Positions 26,327 to 36,007 of a stretch of 54,321 bases of DNA are shown in pieces. Origin of the DNA: Acidimicrobiia bacterium (GTDB lineage Bacteria; Actinomycetota; Acidimicrobiia; Spongiisociales; ZC4RG35). The stretch spans positions 1 through 54,321 of the forward strand of contig PKRG01000018.1 of assembly GCA_017577575.1 (NCBI GenBank), written 5' to 3'. The position numbers were made by a program, and so were the translations under genes. Under the pieces are notes generated by a model. That model was not told the origin of the DNA and made no database searches. It saw only the letters and a list, made by a program, of their open reading frames with translations. Within the stretch, counting starts at the first letter, position 1, and every line of letters starts with the position of its first letter.

Positions 26327-28356
26327 GCGGGGGCCGACTTTCGGATCCACCGATTCCTAGCCTTGGCCCCGTGAGCTTCGCCACCACCCGCCGGGTCGTC
26401 ATCGAGGACGTCACGCCCCGCGTCGACGACGGACGTTTCCCGGCGAAGCGCATCGTCGGCGACGTGGTGACGGTGGAGGCGGACGTCTTCGCCGACGGCC
26501 ACGACGCCGTCGCCGCCGACGTCCGCTACCAGCGCCGCGGGGAGACGGCCTGGCGGAGGGTGCCCATGGAGCCCGTGGTCAACGACCGCTGGAGGGGAGA
26601 GTTCACCGTCACCGACATCGGACGGTTCTCGTTCACGGTCGAAGGCTGGGTCGACCACTTCGCCACCTGGCGGCTCGGGCTGGCGAAGAAGCGCGACGCC
26701 GACGTGGTCGAAGAATCGGACCTCGAGATCGGCGCCGGCCTGATCGAAGACGCCGCCGAACGGGCGAAGAACGACACCCGAGCCGAGCTCCTCTCCGCCA
26801 CCGCAGCCCTGCTCGGGGACCGGCGCCGGCCGATCGAGATCCGGGTGGAAGCGGCACTCGCCCCGGAGGTGGCCGACGCCATGCGGCTCTTCCCCGACCG
26901 CAGCCGCTCGACGGTCCACGACCCGATCTACGAGATCTGGGTGGACCGCGAGCGGGCGCGTTTTTCCGCCTGGTACGAGTTGTTCCCCCGGTCGTGGGGG
27001 GACGAGGGCGAGCACGGAACCCTCTCCGACGTGGCCGACCGGCTCGACTACGTGGCGGAGATGGGATTCGACGTCCTCTACCTCCCGCCCATCCACCCCA
27101 TCGGGCGCACCAACCGCAAGGGCCCCAACAACTCCCTCGAAGCCGGCCCCGACGACCCGGGAGTGCCGTGGGCGATCGGCGGGCCGGAGGGGGGCCACAC
27201 CGCCATCCATCCCCAACTGGGAACTATCGAGGACTTCCGGAAGCTCCGCGACCGGGCCGCCGAGCTGGGCCTCGAGATCGCTCTCGACGTAGCTTTCCAA
27301 TGCTCTCCCGACCACCCCTGGGTGACAGAGCACCCGGAGTGGTTCGCCCACCGGCCCGACGGCACCATCCAGTACGCCGAGAACCCGCCGAAGAGATACG
27401 AGGACATCTACCCGCTGGACTTCGAGACGTCCGACCCGGAGGGCCTGTGGGAGGCGCTGCGGGGCGTGTTCGAGTTCTGGATCGCAGAGGGGGTGAAGAT
27501 CTTCCGAGTCGACAACCCCCACACGAAGGCGTTTCCCTTCTGGGAGTGGGTGATCGGTGAGCTCAAGCGGCAGGAGCCCGACCTGATCTTCCTCTCGGAG
27601 GCGTTCACCCGGCCCAAGGTCATGTACCGGCTGGCGAAGCTGGGCTTCACCCAGTCGTACACCTACTTCGCCTGGCGCAACACCGCCTGGGAACTGCGCG
27701 AGTACCTCACCGAGCTCACCCAGGGGGAACCGGCCGAGTTCTTCCGCCCCAACTTCTGGCCCAACACCCCCGACATCCTCACCGAGTACCTGCAGACCGG
27801 GAGCCGGGGGGCGTTCGTGACCCGCCTGGTGCTCGCCGCCACACTGTCGTCCAACTACGGGATCTACGGCCCGGCCTTCGAGCTGATGGAGTCGACGCCG
27901 CGCCACCCCGGCTCCGAGGAGTACCTCGACTCGGAGAAGTACCAGATCCGCCACTGGGAGCTCGACCGGCCCGACTCCCTCGCCCCGATCATCCGGCGCA
28001 TCAACGAGATCCGCCGGGAGCACCCGGCGCTGCAGCGGATGGACCGGCTCGTGTTCCATCCCACCGACAACGAGCAGCTGTTGTGTTATTCGAAGCAGCA
28101 CGGCGACGACACGATCCTCGTCGTCGTCAACCTCGACCCGACCCACACCCACTCGGGGTGGACGTCGCTCGACCTCGCCGAGCTCGGTGTCGATCCCGAC
28201 CACCAGTTCCAGGTCCACGACCTGCTCGTCGACCGGCGCTACCTGTGGCAAGGCCCCCACAACTTCGTGCAGCTCGACCCGCACCTGATGCCGGCCCACG
28301 TGTTCGCCGTCCGCCGGCGGGTGCGGACCGAAGAGGACTTCGACTACTACCTATGA
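26323..28356 (+). CDS. glgE: Alpha-1,4-glucan:maltose-1-phosphate maltosyltransferase
   Basis: GlgE extends alpha-glucan with maltosyl units from maltose-1-phosphate, the product of maltokinase. The 677-residue protein (from ATG 26323, ATGA overlap with glgX; GTG 26371 is possible) has the N-terminal domain (RVVIEDVTPRVDDGRFPAKRIVGD), a helical insert, and the GH13 barrel with ARFSAWYELFPRSWG, VLYLPPIHPIGRTNRKG, AFQCSPDHPWVTEHPEWF. Nucleophile D397 is in FRVDNPHTKAFPFWEW and acid/base E426 in FLSEAFTRPKVM, with the family's SYTYFAWRN following. Length matches characterised GlgE proteins. The TreS-maltokinase gene that should supply its donor follows directly with an ATGA overlap. Confidence 0.95.
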
Positions 28357-31300
28357 CCGAATCGCGCTGGTACCAGGAAGCGGTCATCTACCAGACCCAC
28401 GTCCGGGCGTTCCAGGACTCCAACGGCGACGGCATCGGTGACTTCCGGGGCCTGACCAGGCGTCTCGATTACCTCGTGGACCTCGGCGTCACTGCCCTGT
28501 GGCTGCTCCCCTTCTATCCGTCGCCGTTGAGAGACGACGGCTACGACATCGCCGACTACACGGCCGTCCACCCCTCCTACGGCACGATGCGCGACTTCAC
28601 GCGCTTTCTCCACGCCGCCCACGAGCGCGGACTGAAGGTCATCACCGAGTTGGTGATCAACCACACCTCGGACCAGCACCGCTGGTTCCAGCGGGCGCGC
28701 CGGGCCCCGGCCGGCTCACCGGAGCGTGACTTCTACGTGTGGTCCGACACCCCCGACAAGTACAACGAAGCGCGGATCATCTTCACAGACACGGAGTCGT
28801 CGAACTGGGCTTGGGACCCGGTCGCCGGCGCCTACTACTGGCACCGCTTCTTCTCCCACCAGCCCGACCTCAACTACGACAACCCCCTCGTCCACGAGGC
28901 CGTGTTCGAGGCGCTGGACTTCTGGCTCGACAAGGGCGTCGACGGGGTTCGGCTCGACGCCATCCCCTACCTGTACGAACGGGAGGGGACCATGTGCGAG
29001 AACCTGCCCGAGACGCACGCCTTCCTGAAGAAGCTGCGGGCCCACGTCGACTCCAAGTACGAGGACCGGATGCTCCTCGCCGAGGCGAACCAGTGGCCCG
29101 AGGACGCCGTCGCCTACTTCGGGAACGGGGACGAATGCCACATGGCGTTCCACTTCCCGCTCATGCCGCGGCTGTTCATGGCGGTGCGGATGGAGAACCG
29201 GTTCCCGATCATCGACATCCTCGATCAGACACCCGAGATCCCCGCCAACGCGGCGTGGGCGATCTTCCTCCGCAACCACGACGAGCTGACCCTGGAGATG
29301 GTCACCGACGAGGAGCGGGACTACATGTACCGCGTCTACGCCGAAGACCCCCAGGCCCGCGTCAACGTCGGCATCCGCCGCCGCCTCGCCCCCCTGCTGC
29401 GCAACGACCGCCGTCAGATCGAGCTGCTGAACAGCTTGCTGTTGTCGCTCCCGGGGACCCCCGTCGTCTACTACGGGGACGAGATCGGGATGGGCGACAA
29501 CATCTACCTGGGCGACCGCAACAGCGTCCGCACCCCGATGCAGTGGTCGCCGGACAGGAACGGGGGTTTCTCGGAGGCCAACCCGCAGCAGCTGTACCTG
29601 CCACTGATCACGGACCCGGAGTACCACTTCGAGACCGTCAACGTGGAGGCGCAGCAGGCGAACTCGTCGTCGCTGTGGTGGTGGATGCGACAGATGATCG
29701 CCCAGCGGAAGGCCCTGGAGCCGCTGTCCCGGGGCGACTTGCGGTTCCTGTTGCCCGACAACCCGAAGGTGCTCGCCTTCGAGCGGTCCTACGGCACCGA
29801 GACGGTCCTGGTCGTCGCCAACCTGTCCCGGCGCACCCAGCCGGTGGAGATCGACCTGTCCCACCACGAAGGCGTCCAGCCGGTCGAGATCCTCGGCCAG
29901 ACGCCCTTCCCCGGCATCGGCGAGCTGCCCTATTTCCTCACGCTCGGCCCCTACCAGTTCTACTGGTTCCTCCTCAGCCACGCCGAGGACCGCCGCCCGC
30001 AGACACCGCGGATCCGGCTGCGGAGCACCGTCGACCTCGACGCCGCCTTCCGGGCCCGCACACAGCTCGGGCGCGCCCTGACCGCCGACCTGCCGCGTCG
30101 CCGGTGGTTTCGGTCCAAGGCGCAGACCATCCGGGAGGTGGAAGTCCTCGATGTCGTCCCCGTGTCCGCCCACGGGGTGCGCCTCGTCATCGCCGAGGTC
30201 CACTACCTCGACCACGACCCGGAGAAGTACATCGTCCCGCTGTCGCTCCACCTCGGAGAGGAGGCCCGCTTCATCGAGAGCCACGACCCCGACCGGGTCG
30301 TAGCCGAGGTGGGCGGCACGGAGAGCTCATGGGGCGTCCTCGCCGACGCCGTCGGCGACGACGAAGCGGTCCGGGCCCTGCTGGAGCTCACCCGCAGCCG
30401 GAAGCGGCTCAAGGGCGCCGTGGTCGAGATCCGGGGACGAGGCGATCTGCACCGGGCCGAGGCGATCCCCGAGCCGATCCGGGTGCTGGGCGTGCAGCAA
30501 TCGAACACCTCCGTCGTGTTCGGCGAGGACCTGATCCTCAAGATCTACCGGAAACTGGAGCCGGGCGAGAACCCCGACATCGAGCTCAACCGCTATCTGA
30601 CCGGCGTGTTCGACCACATCGCCCCGGCTCGGGGCACGGTGACCGCCAACACCCCGGACGGGCCGGTGTCGGTGGCGCTCCTGTCCGATTTCATCCCCAA
30701 CCAGGGCGACAGCTGGGAGTACGCCCTCGACCTCGTGGGCAACTTCGTCGACAACCTCACCACCACCGCTGAAGGCCAACGGGGCAGACCCGGGCGGGTA
30801 CGTCATCTGCTCGACATCGTCGGCTCGGCTCCCCCCGCCAACCTCGCCGACTTGGTGAGCCCCTCTCTGCCGTCGGCGGACCTGCTCGGCCGGCGGACAG
30901 GAGAGCTGCACCTCGCTCTCGCCCGACCCGCCGACGAGGAGCCGTTCGCTCCCCTGCCCATGTCGACGCTGTACCAGCGCTCGCTGTACCAGGGGATGCG
31001 GACCAGCGTCCGCCAGACCTTCGCCCTCCTGCGCCGCAACCGAAGGTCACTCGAACCGGCCATGTGGCAGCGGGCCGAAGAGCTCCTCGCCCGCGAGGAC
31101 GAGATCCTCGAGCGCCTGCGCCGGGTCTCTTCGGGAAAGATCGAGGCGCTCCGCACCCGCATCCACGGCGACTACCACCTCGGCCAGGTCCTCTTCACCG
31201 GAAACGACTTCGTCATCATCGACTTCGAAGGCGAGCCCGCCCGCCCGCTGAGCGAGCGGCGCATCAAGCGGTCGCCGCTGCGGGACGTGGCGGGGATGAT

Positions 31301-31619
31301 CCGCTCCTACCACTACGCCGCCCGGTCGGGCCTGATGCAGCGGGTCGACGAGGGCGTGGTCGCCCGGGACCCGGAGGCGATCGCCGAGCTCGAGCCATGG
31401 GTCGACGCCTGGTTCCAGTGGACGGCGGCGGCGTTCTTGGGCGGCTACCTGCATGTCACCGAGGGGTCTGCGGTCCTGCCTCCCGACCGGGAGCACCTGC
31501 GCATCCTCCTCGACGCCTATCTGATCGAAAAGGCCGTCTACGAGGTGGGCTACGAGCTCAACAACCGCCCCGACTGGCTGCCCATCGCCCTGGCCGGGGT
31601 GGAGTTCCATCTGGCCTGA
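28353..31619 (+). CDS. treS: Trehalose synthase fused to maltokinase
   Basis: The 1088-residue protein joins two enzymes. Residues 1-550 are TreS, which interconverts trehalose and maltose: YQTHVRAFQDSNGDGIGDF, nucleophile D202 in GVRLDAIPYLYER, E244 in LLAEANQW, D310 in LRNHDELTLEM, and YYGDEIGMGDNIYLGDRNSVRTPMQW in pieces. Residues ~570-1088 are maltokinase (Pep2/Mak), which makes maltose-1-phosphate: RRRWFRSKAQTIREVEV, LILKIYRKLEPG, the phosphotransferase motif RIHGDYHLGQ with D940, VIIDFEGEPARPLSERR and PLRDVAGMIRSYHYA. Fusion allows maltose made from trehalose to be phosphorylated at once and passed to GlgE. ATG 28353 overlaps the glgE stop. The fusion occurs in several actinobacteria, while mycobacteria usually have separate, interacting subunits. 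Confidence 0.95.
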   Translation: MTESRWYQEAVIYQTHVRAFQDSNGDGIGDFRGLTRRLDYLVDLGVTALWLLPFYPSPLRDDGYDIADYTAVHPSYGTMRDFTRFLHAAHERGLKVITELVINHTSDQHRWFQRARRAPAGSPERDFYVWSDTPDKYNEARIIFTDTESSNWAWDPVAGAYYWHRFFSHQPDLNYDNPLVHEAVFEALDFWLDKGVDGVRLDAIPYLYEREGTMCENLPETHAFLKKLRAHVDSKYEDRMLLAEANQWPEDAVAYFGNGDECHMAFHFPLMPRLFMAVRMENRFPIIDILDQTPEIPANAAWAIFLRNHDELTLEMVTDEERDYMYRVYAEDPQARVNVGIRRRLAPLLRNDRRQIELLNSLLLSLPGTPVVYYGDEIGMGDNIYLGDRNSVRTPMQWSPDRNGGFSEANPQQLYLPLITDPEYHFETVNVEAQQANSSSLWWWMRQMIAQRKALEPLSRGDLRFLLPDNPKVLAFERSYGTETVLVVANLSRRTQPVEIDLSHHEGVQPVEILGQTPFPGIGELPYFLTLGPYQFYWFLLSHAEDRRPQTPRIRLRSTVDLDAAFRARTQLGRALTADLPRRRWFRSKAQTIREVEVLDVVPVSAHGVRLVIAEVHYLDHDPEKYIVPLSLHLGEEARFIESHDPDRVVAEVGGTESSWGVLADAVGDDEAVRALLELTRSRKRLKGAVVEIRGRGDLHRAEAIPEPIRVLGVQQSNTSVVFGEDLILKIYRKLEPGENPDIELNRYLTGVFDHIAPARGTVTANTPDGPVSVALLSDFIPNQGDSWEYALDLVGNFVDNLTTTAEGQRGRPGRVRHLLDIVGSAPPANLADLVSPSLPSADLLGRRTGELHLALARPADEEPFAPLPMSTLYQRSLYQGMRTSVRQTFALLRRNRRSLEPAMWQRAEELLAREDEILERLRRVSSGKIEALRTRIHGDYHLGQVLFTGNDFVIIDFEGEPARPLSERRIKRSPLRDVAGMIRSYHYAARSGLMQRVDEGVVARDPEAIAELEPWVDAWFQWTAAAFLGGYLHVTEGSAVLPPDREHLRILLDAYLIEKAVYEVGYELNNRPDWLPIALAGVEFHLA

Positions 31620-31690
31620 GAGGAGATTCGCCAGGCAAAGCGGCCGGCGTGCGCCATCCTGGCCCTGCACGTTCCGCGGAAAGGAGAGGA

Positions 31691-32158
31691 ATGAGCAGCT
31701 GGTACCCGGTTCTGGTCTTCGCCCACATCCTGTCCGCCACGATCTGGGTGGGCGGGGGCATCATGGCGTTCTTCACCGCCCGCCAGGTCGAGGCCTCCGG
31801 CGACGAGTCCGCCAAGAGGGTCTTCACCTCCATCGACGCTTGGACCGGTTCCCGCCCGTTCGGCCCGGCCGCGTTCGCCGTCGTTCTCTTTGGCGCTCTC
31901 ATGGTGTGGCAGAACCCGGCGTGGTCGCTGGGCCAGCTCTGGGTGTGGCTGTCGCTCACCCTCGCCCTGCTGTCGATGGTCCTCGGCGGGGCGGTGCTCG
32001 GCCCCCAGTCGGCGCGGGCCGCTCAGCTCGCCGCCGAACGCGGAGCGGACGACCCCGAGGTCCAGCGGATCCAGGCCCGCATGCGGGTGATCGAGAACTT
32101 CGACCTCCTGGCCGTGATCGTCATCGTAGGGCTCATGGTGTTCAAGCCCGGAGCCTGA
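31691..32158 (+). CDS. DUF2269/CopD-like four-helix membrane protein
   Basis: The 155-residue protein starts at ATG 31691 with aaggagagg upstream. It has four hydrophobic helices: WYPVLVFAHILSATIWVGGGIMAFF, FGPAAFAVVLFGALMVW, LWVWLSLTLALLSMVLGGAVLGP and DLLAVIVIVGLMVF. The HILSATIWVGG motif near the N-terminus, with one histidine in the first helix, is typical of small DUF2269/CopD-like proteins. The function is unknown; heme or copper binding is suggested for relatives. It lies 71 bases after treS, so it may or may not share that transcript. Confidence 0.75.
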   Translation: MSSWYPVLVFAHILSATIWVGGGIMAFFTARQVEASGDESAKRVFTSIDAWTGSRPFGPAAFAVVLFGALMVWQNPAWSLGQLWVWLSLTLALLSMVLGGAVLGPQSARAAQLAAERGADDPEVQRIQARMRVIENFDLLAVIVIVGLMVFKPGA

Positions 32159-32179
32159 TCGCCGGCGCCACTTCGTCGC

Positions 32180-33172
32180 TCACGGGGCGGAGCCCGGCTC
32201 GGCAGGCGTGACGGCCTGGGCGGCGTCGGCCCTGAGGCGCTCGGCGAGATCGCAGATCGCCTCGACCAGCTCGGAAGGCTCGAGGACCGTGAACCTCACC
32301 GGCATCCCCGCCAGGTAACGGGCGATCCAGTCGAGGTCGTCGGCTCCGATGCGCATGAGGGTGCGGTCCCCGTCCTCCTCGAGGACGGCGGCGGTGGGCG
32401 ACACCAGCCGCCGCGCCTCGTCGATGGGACAGTGCAGGACCACCCGGGCCCGATAGCTGTACACCCCGACGGCGAGGCCCTCGGCCACGAAGGTCGCGGC
32501 GTCGGGTGCGTCCTCCCGGCGCTGGAAGCGCATGCCGGTGGGTTGCACGGCCGACATCCGGTCGACCCGGAAGCTCCTCCAGTCCTCCCGGTCCCGGTCC
32601 CAGGCGAACAGGTACCAGCGGCGGCCGGCGTGGACCAGTTGGTAGGGCTCGACGTGACGTTCGCTCTCGCGTCCTGAGCCGTCCCGGTAGACGAAGCGGA
32701 GACGTTCCGGTGTCTGGCGGGCCCGGGCGACGGCCACCAGCGTGCCGACGTCGAGGCGCCCCTCGGAGGGGAACTGCGTTCCCACCCGGACGGTGGCGTC
32801 GGAGAGTGCCCGGATTCGCTCCTGGACCCGGGCGGGGAGGACTTGTTCGATCTTGGCGAGGGCCATGACGGCGGGATCCTCGAACCCGGGCAGCGCCCAG
32901 GCGGCCGCGGTCCTCAGCCCCCAGGCCACGGCGACCGCCTCGTCCTCGTCGAGCAGGAGCGGGGGGATGGCACCCCCGGCCACCAGCCGGTACCCGCCGT
33001 ACCTCCCCGGCGTGGCCTCCACCGGGTAGCCGAGCTCCCGCAGCCGGGTTATGTCCCGGCGCAGGGTGCGGTCGGTCACCTCCAGCCGCTGGGCCAGTTC
33101 CTCGCCCGCCCAGGCGGGGCGGGCCTGGAGCAGCGAAAGCAGGCGGAGCAGGCGGCCGGTGGTTTCGGACAC
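32180..33172 (-). CDS. HTH and WYL-domain transcriptional regulator
   Basis: The 330-residue protein has an N-terminal DeoR-type helix-turn-helix (RLLRLLSLLQARPAWAGEELAQRLEVTDRTLRRDITRLRELGYPVEATPGRYGGYRL), and a WYL domain in the middle (RLRFVYRDGSG, VEPYQLVHAGRRWYLFAWDRDREDWRSFRVDRM), then the WCX C-terminal extension. This is the YafY-like class common in actinobacteria. WYL domains sense nucleic acids or small ligands. Start is GTG 33172. It is divergent from the small ORF at 33260. Confidence 0.9.
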   Translation of the reverse strand: MSETTGRLLRLLSLLQARPAWAGEELAQRLEVTDRTLRRDITRLRELGYPVEATPGRYGGYRLVAGGAIPPLLLDEDEAVAVAWGLRTAAAWALPGFEDPAVMALAKIEQVLPARVQERIRALSDATVRVGTQFPSEGRLDVGTLVAVARARQTPERLRFVYRDGSGRESERHVEPYQLVHAGRRWYLFAWDRDREDWRSFRVDRMSAVQPTGMRFQRREDAPDAATFVAEGLAVGVYSYRARVVLHCPIDEARRLVSPTAAVLEEDGDRTLMRIGADDLDWIARYLAGMPVRFTVLEPSELVEAICDLAERLRADAAQAVTPAEPGSAP

Positions 33173-33259
33173 TCCCCAAGATTCTCGTCAATGCGGACCG
33201 GAACTGTCCACATATCGGCGTAATTTCACGCTTGTAAGCAGCCCGTCGGAGGAGGCGGA

Positions 33260-33430
33260 ATGTTCAACCCCATCACTGCAGCGGCGCTCGCCCGAGCGCT
33301 CCACGCCGACCGCATGGCGGAAGTGGAAGCCGCCCGTCGGGCCACCCAGGTGGCTCGGCGGCGGCGCCGCCGCTCCGCCGAGCCCGCCGAACCGGGCTAC
33401 ACCCACAGCCCTTCCCCCATCCTGGCTTGA
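33260..33430 (+). CDS. Small basic protein, unrecognised
   Basis: ATG 33260 follows a strong ribosome-binding site (ggaggaggcgga). The 56-residue product begins MFNPITAAALARALHADRM, then a charged helix (AEVEAARRATQVARRRRRRSAEPAE) and a Pro/Ser tail. The pattern of an N-terminal amphipathic helix followed by an arginine run is frequent in small actinobacterial hypothetical proteins. It lies between the divergent WYL regulator (87 bases away) and the sigma factor (154 bases downstream), and may be a target of either. No family is recognised. Confidence 0.5.
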   Translation: MFNPITAAALARALHADRMAEVEAARRATQVARRRRRRSAEPAEPGYTHSPSPILA

Positions 33431-33584
33431 TCCCTAGGCTCGGGATCGCCGTAGCATCGGCCGCCAGCCCCTGTGGTGACCATCCGGGTGACCCCCGGAG
33501 TGTCCCCCCTGATCGATTCGGTGGGAGGCCTCGACTGACGGCGGAATCCGTCGGGGTGCCCCGCTACTGTCCCGAGAGGTATCC

Positions 33585-34544
33585 ATGGCCACCAGCGTCT
33601 CCAGCATCCAGAGCCTCGACTTCGAGGCACACCGCCGCGAGCTCACCGCGTTCTGCTACCGGATGCTCGGCTCTTCTTTCGACGCCGAGGACGCCGTCCA
33701 AGAGACCCTGACCCGGGCGTGGAAGGCGTTCGACCGCTTCGAGGGCCGCTCCAGCGTCCGCACCTGGCTGTACCGGATCGCCTCCAACGTGTGCTTCGAC
33801 ATGCTGCGGGCAGCCAACCGGCGGGCCCGTCCCGTCGACATGGGCGAGCCCGGCACGGTCGACGGCCCGCTCGGAGAGCCGCTGGCCTCGTCGATGTGGG
33901 TGGAGCCGATCCCGGATGCGCGGGCCCTGGCGAGCGACGATCCCGCCGAGCAGGCGGTGGAGCGGGACTCGATCCGACTCGCTTTCATCGCCGCCCTCCA
34001 GGTACTGCCGCCCCGGCAACGGGCGGCCCTCATCCTCAAGGAGGTGCTGGCCCTCTCGGCACAGGAGATCGCCGAGCTCCTCGACACTTCGGTGGCCGCC
34101 GTCAACAGCGCGCTGCAGCGGGCCCGAGCCACTCTCGCCGATCGGGGCCTGGAGGACACCACGGTGCCGGAGCACTCTCCCGACCAGGAGCTGCTGGCCC
34201 GCTACATGGCCGCGTTCGAGAGCTACGACTTCGACGTCCTCACCGAGGTGGTGGCCGAGGACGCCCGCCAATCGATGCCTCCGTATGCGCTGTGGCTGCA
34301 GGGGCGCGACGACGTGTTCGGGTGGTGGACCGGTCCCGGCGCCGCCTGCCGCGGCTCCCGGCTCGTGCCGACCAGAGCCAACGGCCTTCCCGCTTTCGGC
34401 CAGTACAAGAAGGCCCCGGACGGAACCTATTTCCCCTGGGCGCTCCAGGTCGTGGAGCTCGAAGACGGCAAGATCCGGGACTTCACGTTCTTCCTCGAAG
34501 CAGAGCGGCTGTTCCCGCTGTTCGGGCTGCCGCTTTCGCTGTGA
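33585..34544 (+). CDS. ECF sigma factor with C-terminal SnoaL-like domain (SigG-like)
   Basis: The 319-residue protein has sigma region 2 (HRRELTAFCYRMLGSSFDAEDAVQETLTRAWKAFDRFEGRSSVRTWLYRIASNVCFDMLRA, read in order), a linker that carries SSMWVEPIPDA, region 4 (ALQVLPPRQRAALILKEVLALSAQEIAELLDTSVAAVNSALQRARATL), and a ~115-residue NTF2/SnoaL-like tail (LARYMAAFESYDFDVLTEVVAEDARQSMPP, WWTGPGAACRGSRLVP). This is the architecture of TIGR02960-type sigma factors, which include mycobacterial SigG. No anti-sigma gene is adjacent; in such proteins the tail is thought to replace it. The gene is convergent with the PLP decarboxylase after 4 bases. Confidence 0.9.
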   Translation: MATSVSSIQSLDFEAHRRELTAFCYRMLGSSFDAEDAVQETLTRAWKAFDRFEGRSSVRTWLYRIASNVCFDMLRAANRRARPVDMGEPGTVDGPLGEPLASSMWVEPIPDARALASDDPAEQAVERDSIRLAFIAALQVLPPRQRAALILKEVLALSAQEIAELLDTSVAAVNSALQRARATLADRGLEDTTVPEHSPDQELLARYMAAFESYDFDVLTEVVAEDARQSMPPYALWLQGRDDVFGWWTGPGAACRGSRLVPTRANGLPAFGQYKKAPDGTYFPWALQVVELEDGKIRDFTFFLEAERLFPLFGLPLSL

Positions 34545-34548
34545 CCGT

Positions 34549-35962
34549 TCAGCCCAGGCGGCGGTGGGCGTCGAGCAGCGCCGCCACCGTGGCGTCGACG
34601 TCGGCCTCCGTCGTCATCCAGTTCGACACCGAGATGCGGATGGCGGGCTCGCCCTCCCACATCGTGCCGGTCGGATAGGCCACACCCGAGTCCTGCACCG
34701 CCTGCAGGACCGCTGGCGTGTGGGCGGCGGCGTCCCCACCGCGGTCGCGGAACCGGACGAGGACCTGGTTCAGCTCCACCTCGTTGAGGATCTCGACCCC
34801 GTCGTGGGGGGCGAGTTTCTCGGCGTAGCGAAGCGCCATGTCGACGTTGCGCTCGACCATCTCGACGATGCCCGACCGTCCCAGTGCCCGGATCGTGGCG
34901 TACACGGCGGTGGCCCGGGCGCGCCTGCTCATCTCGGGGTTCCAGTCGATGGGATGGCGGTCTTCCTCCCCGTCGACCAGGTAGTCGGCGCGCAGGGTCA
35001 TCGCCCGACGATGCGCGGCGGGATGGGCGGTGATGGCGATGCCGCAGTCGTATGGCGTGTTGAGCCCTTTGTGGGCGTCGGTCGACCACGAGTCGGCGCG
35101 CTCGATCCCGGCGAATCTGGGGCGCAGCCGCGGCGAGGCGAGCGCCCACAGCCCCACCGCTCCGTCGACGTGCAGCCATATCGCCCCGTCGGGTCGGCCC
35201 TCCCGGGCGGCATCGAGCACGTCGGCGATGGCGTCGAACCGATCGATGCCTCCCGTGTTGACCTCCCCCGCCTGGGAGCAGACGATCACGGGACCGTCGG
35301 CGTCGGCCACCAGCTCGGCGAGGGCCACCGGGACGATCCGGGCGTTGCGGTCGGTCGCCACCCGCAGGGCAGTGGCGTGGCCGAACCCGAGGATGCAGCG
35401 CCTTGCCGACGGTGGAGTGGACGTGGTCGGCGACGATCACCGTGATCGGCGGGGCACCGGCGAGGCCGTCGGCGTCGACGTCGTAGCCGTAGGCGGCGCA
35501 GACCCCGCTGCGGGCGGCAGCCAGGCACACGAGGTTGGCGACCTGGCCTCCGGTGACGAACCCCATGGACGCGTCCTCGGGGAGCCCCAAGAGCTCCAGG
35601 ACCCAGCAACGGGTCTGGTTCTCCACCGCAACCGACGCCGGCATGGGACCGGCCATGGCAGGGTTCTGGTCCCATGCCACGGTGAGCCAGTCGGCGGCGA
35701 CCCCGGCCGGTGTCACCCCGCCGATCACCCAGCCATGGAACCGGGGCGAGTTGAGGGCCAGCAGGCCGCCTTCGGTGTCGGCGACGAGCTCTTCGATCAC
35801 CTTCGCCGCATCCGTCGGGCTCTCCGGGAGCGGAGCGTCGAGCCGCCGCCTCATCTCGGCGATGTCGACGTCGGCGCGCACCGGGCGGTCGCGGACGCTC
35901 TCCAGCCACCGCAGGGCGGCCTCGTGAGCCACCTGGAGGGCGGATCGCCAGTCGGAGGTCAC
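34549..35962 (-). pseudogene. PLP-dependent aromatic-amino-acid-type decarboxylase, one frameshift
   Basis: Two frames together give a group II PLP decarboxylase. The first (from ATG 35962 to about 35396) has FHGWVIGGVTPAGVAADWL, NQTRCWVLELLGLPEDASMGFVTGGQVANL and VIVADHVHSTVGKAL. The second (about 35396 to 34549) continues ILGFGHATALRVATDRNARIVPVAL, then VIVCSQAGEVNTGGIDRFDAI, WLHVDGAVG with the cofactor-binding Asp, and the lysine loop STDAHKGLNTPYD. The break sits at ggatgcagcg (35391-35400), where one extra base or two missing bases would restore the frame. Everything else looks intact, so either a recent mutation or an assembly error is possible. The substrate cannot be told; glutamate, tyrosine or tryptophan are options. 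Confidence 0.8.
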
Positions 35963-36007
35963 CCGGGCATGCTATCGACGGGGCGCATGCAGACGCCCCC
36001 GGATTTC

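Noticed and set aside
31620..31690. Possible terminator after treS (gtgc...gcac around 31650-31670)
   Set aside because: The stem is only four or five base pairs with a long loop and no T-tract, which is too weak to call.
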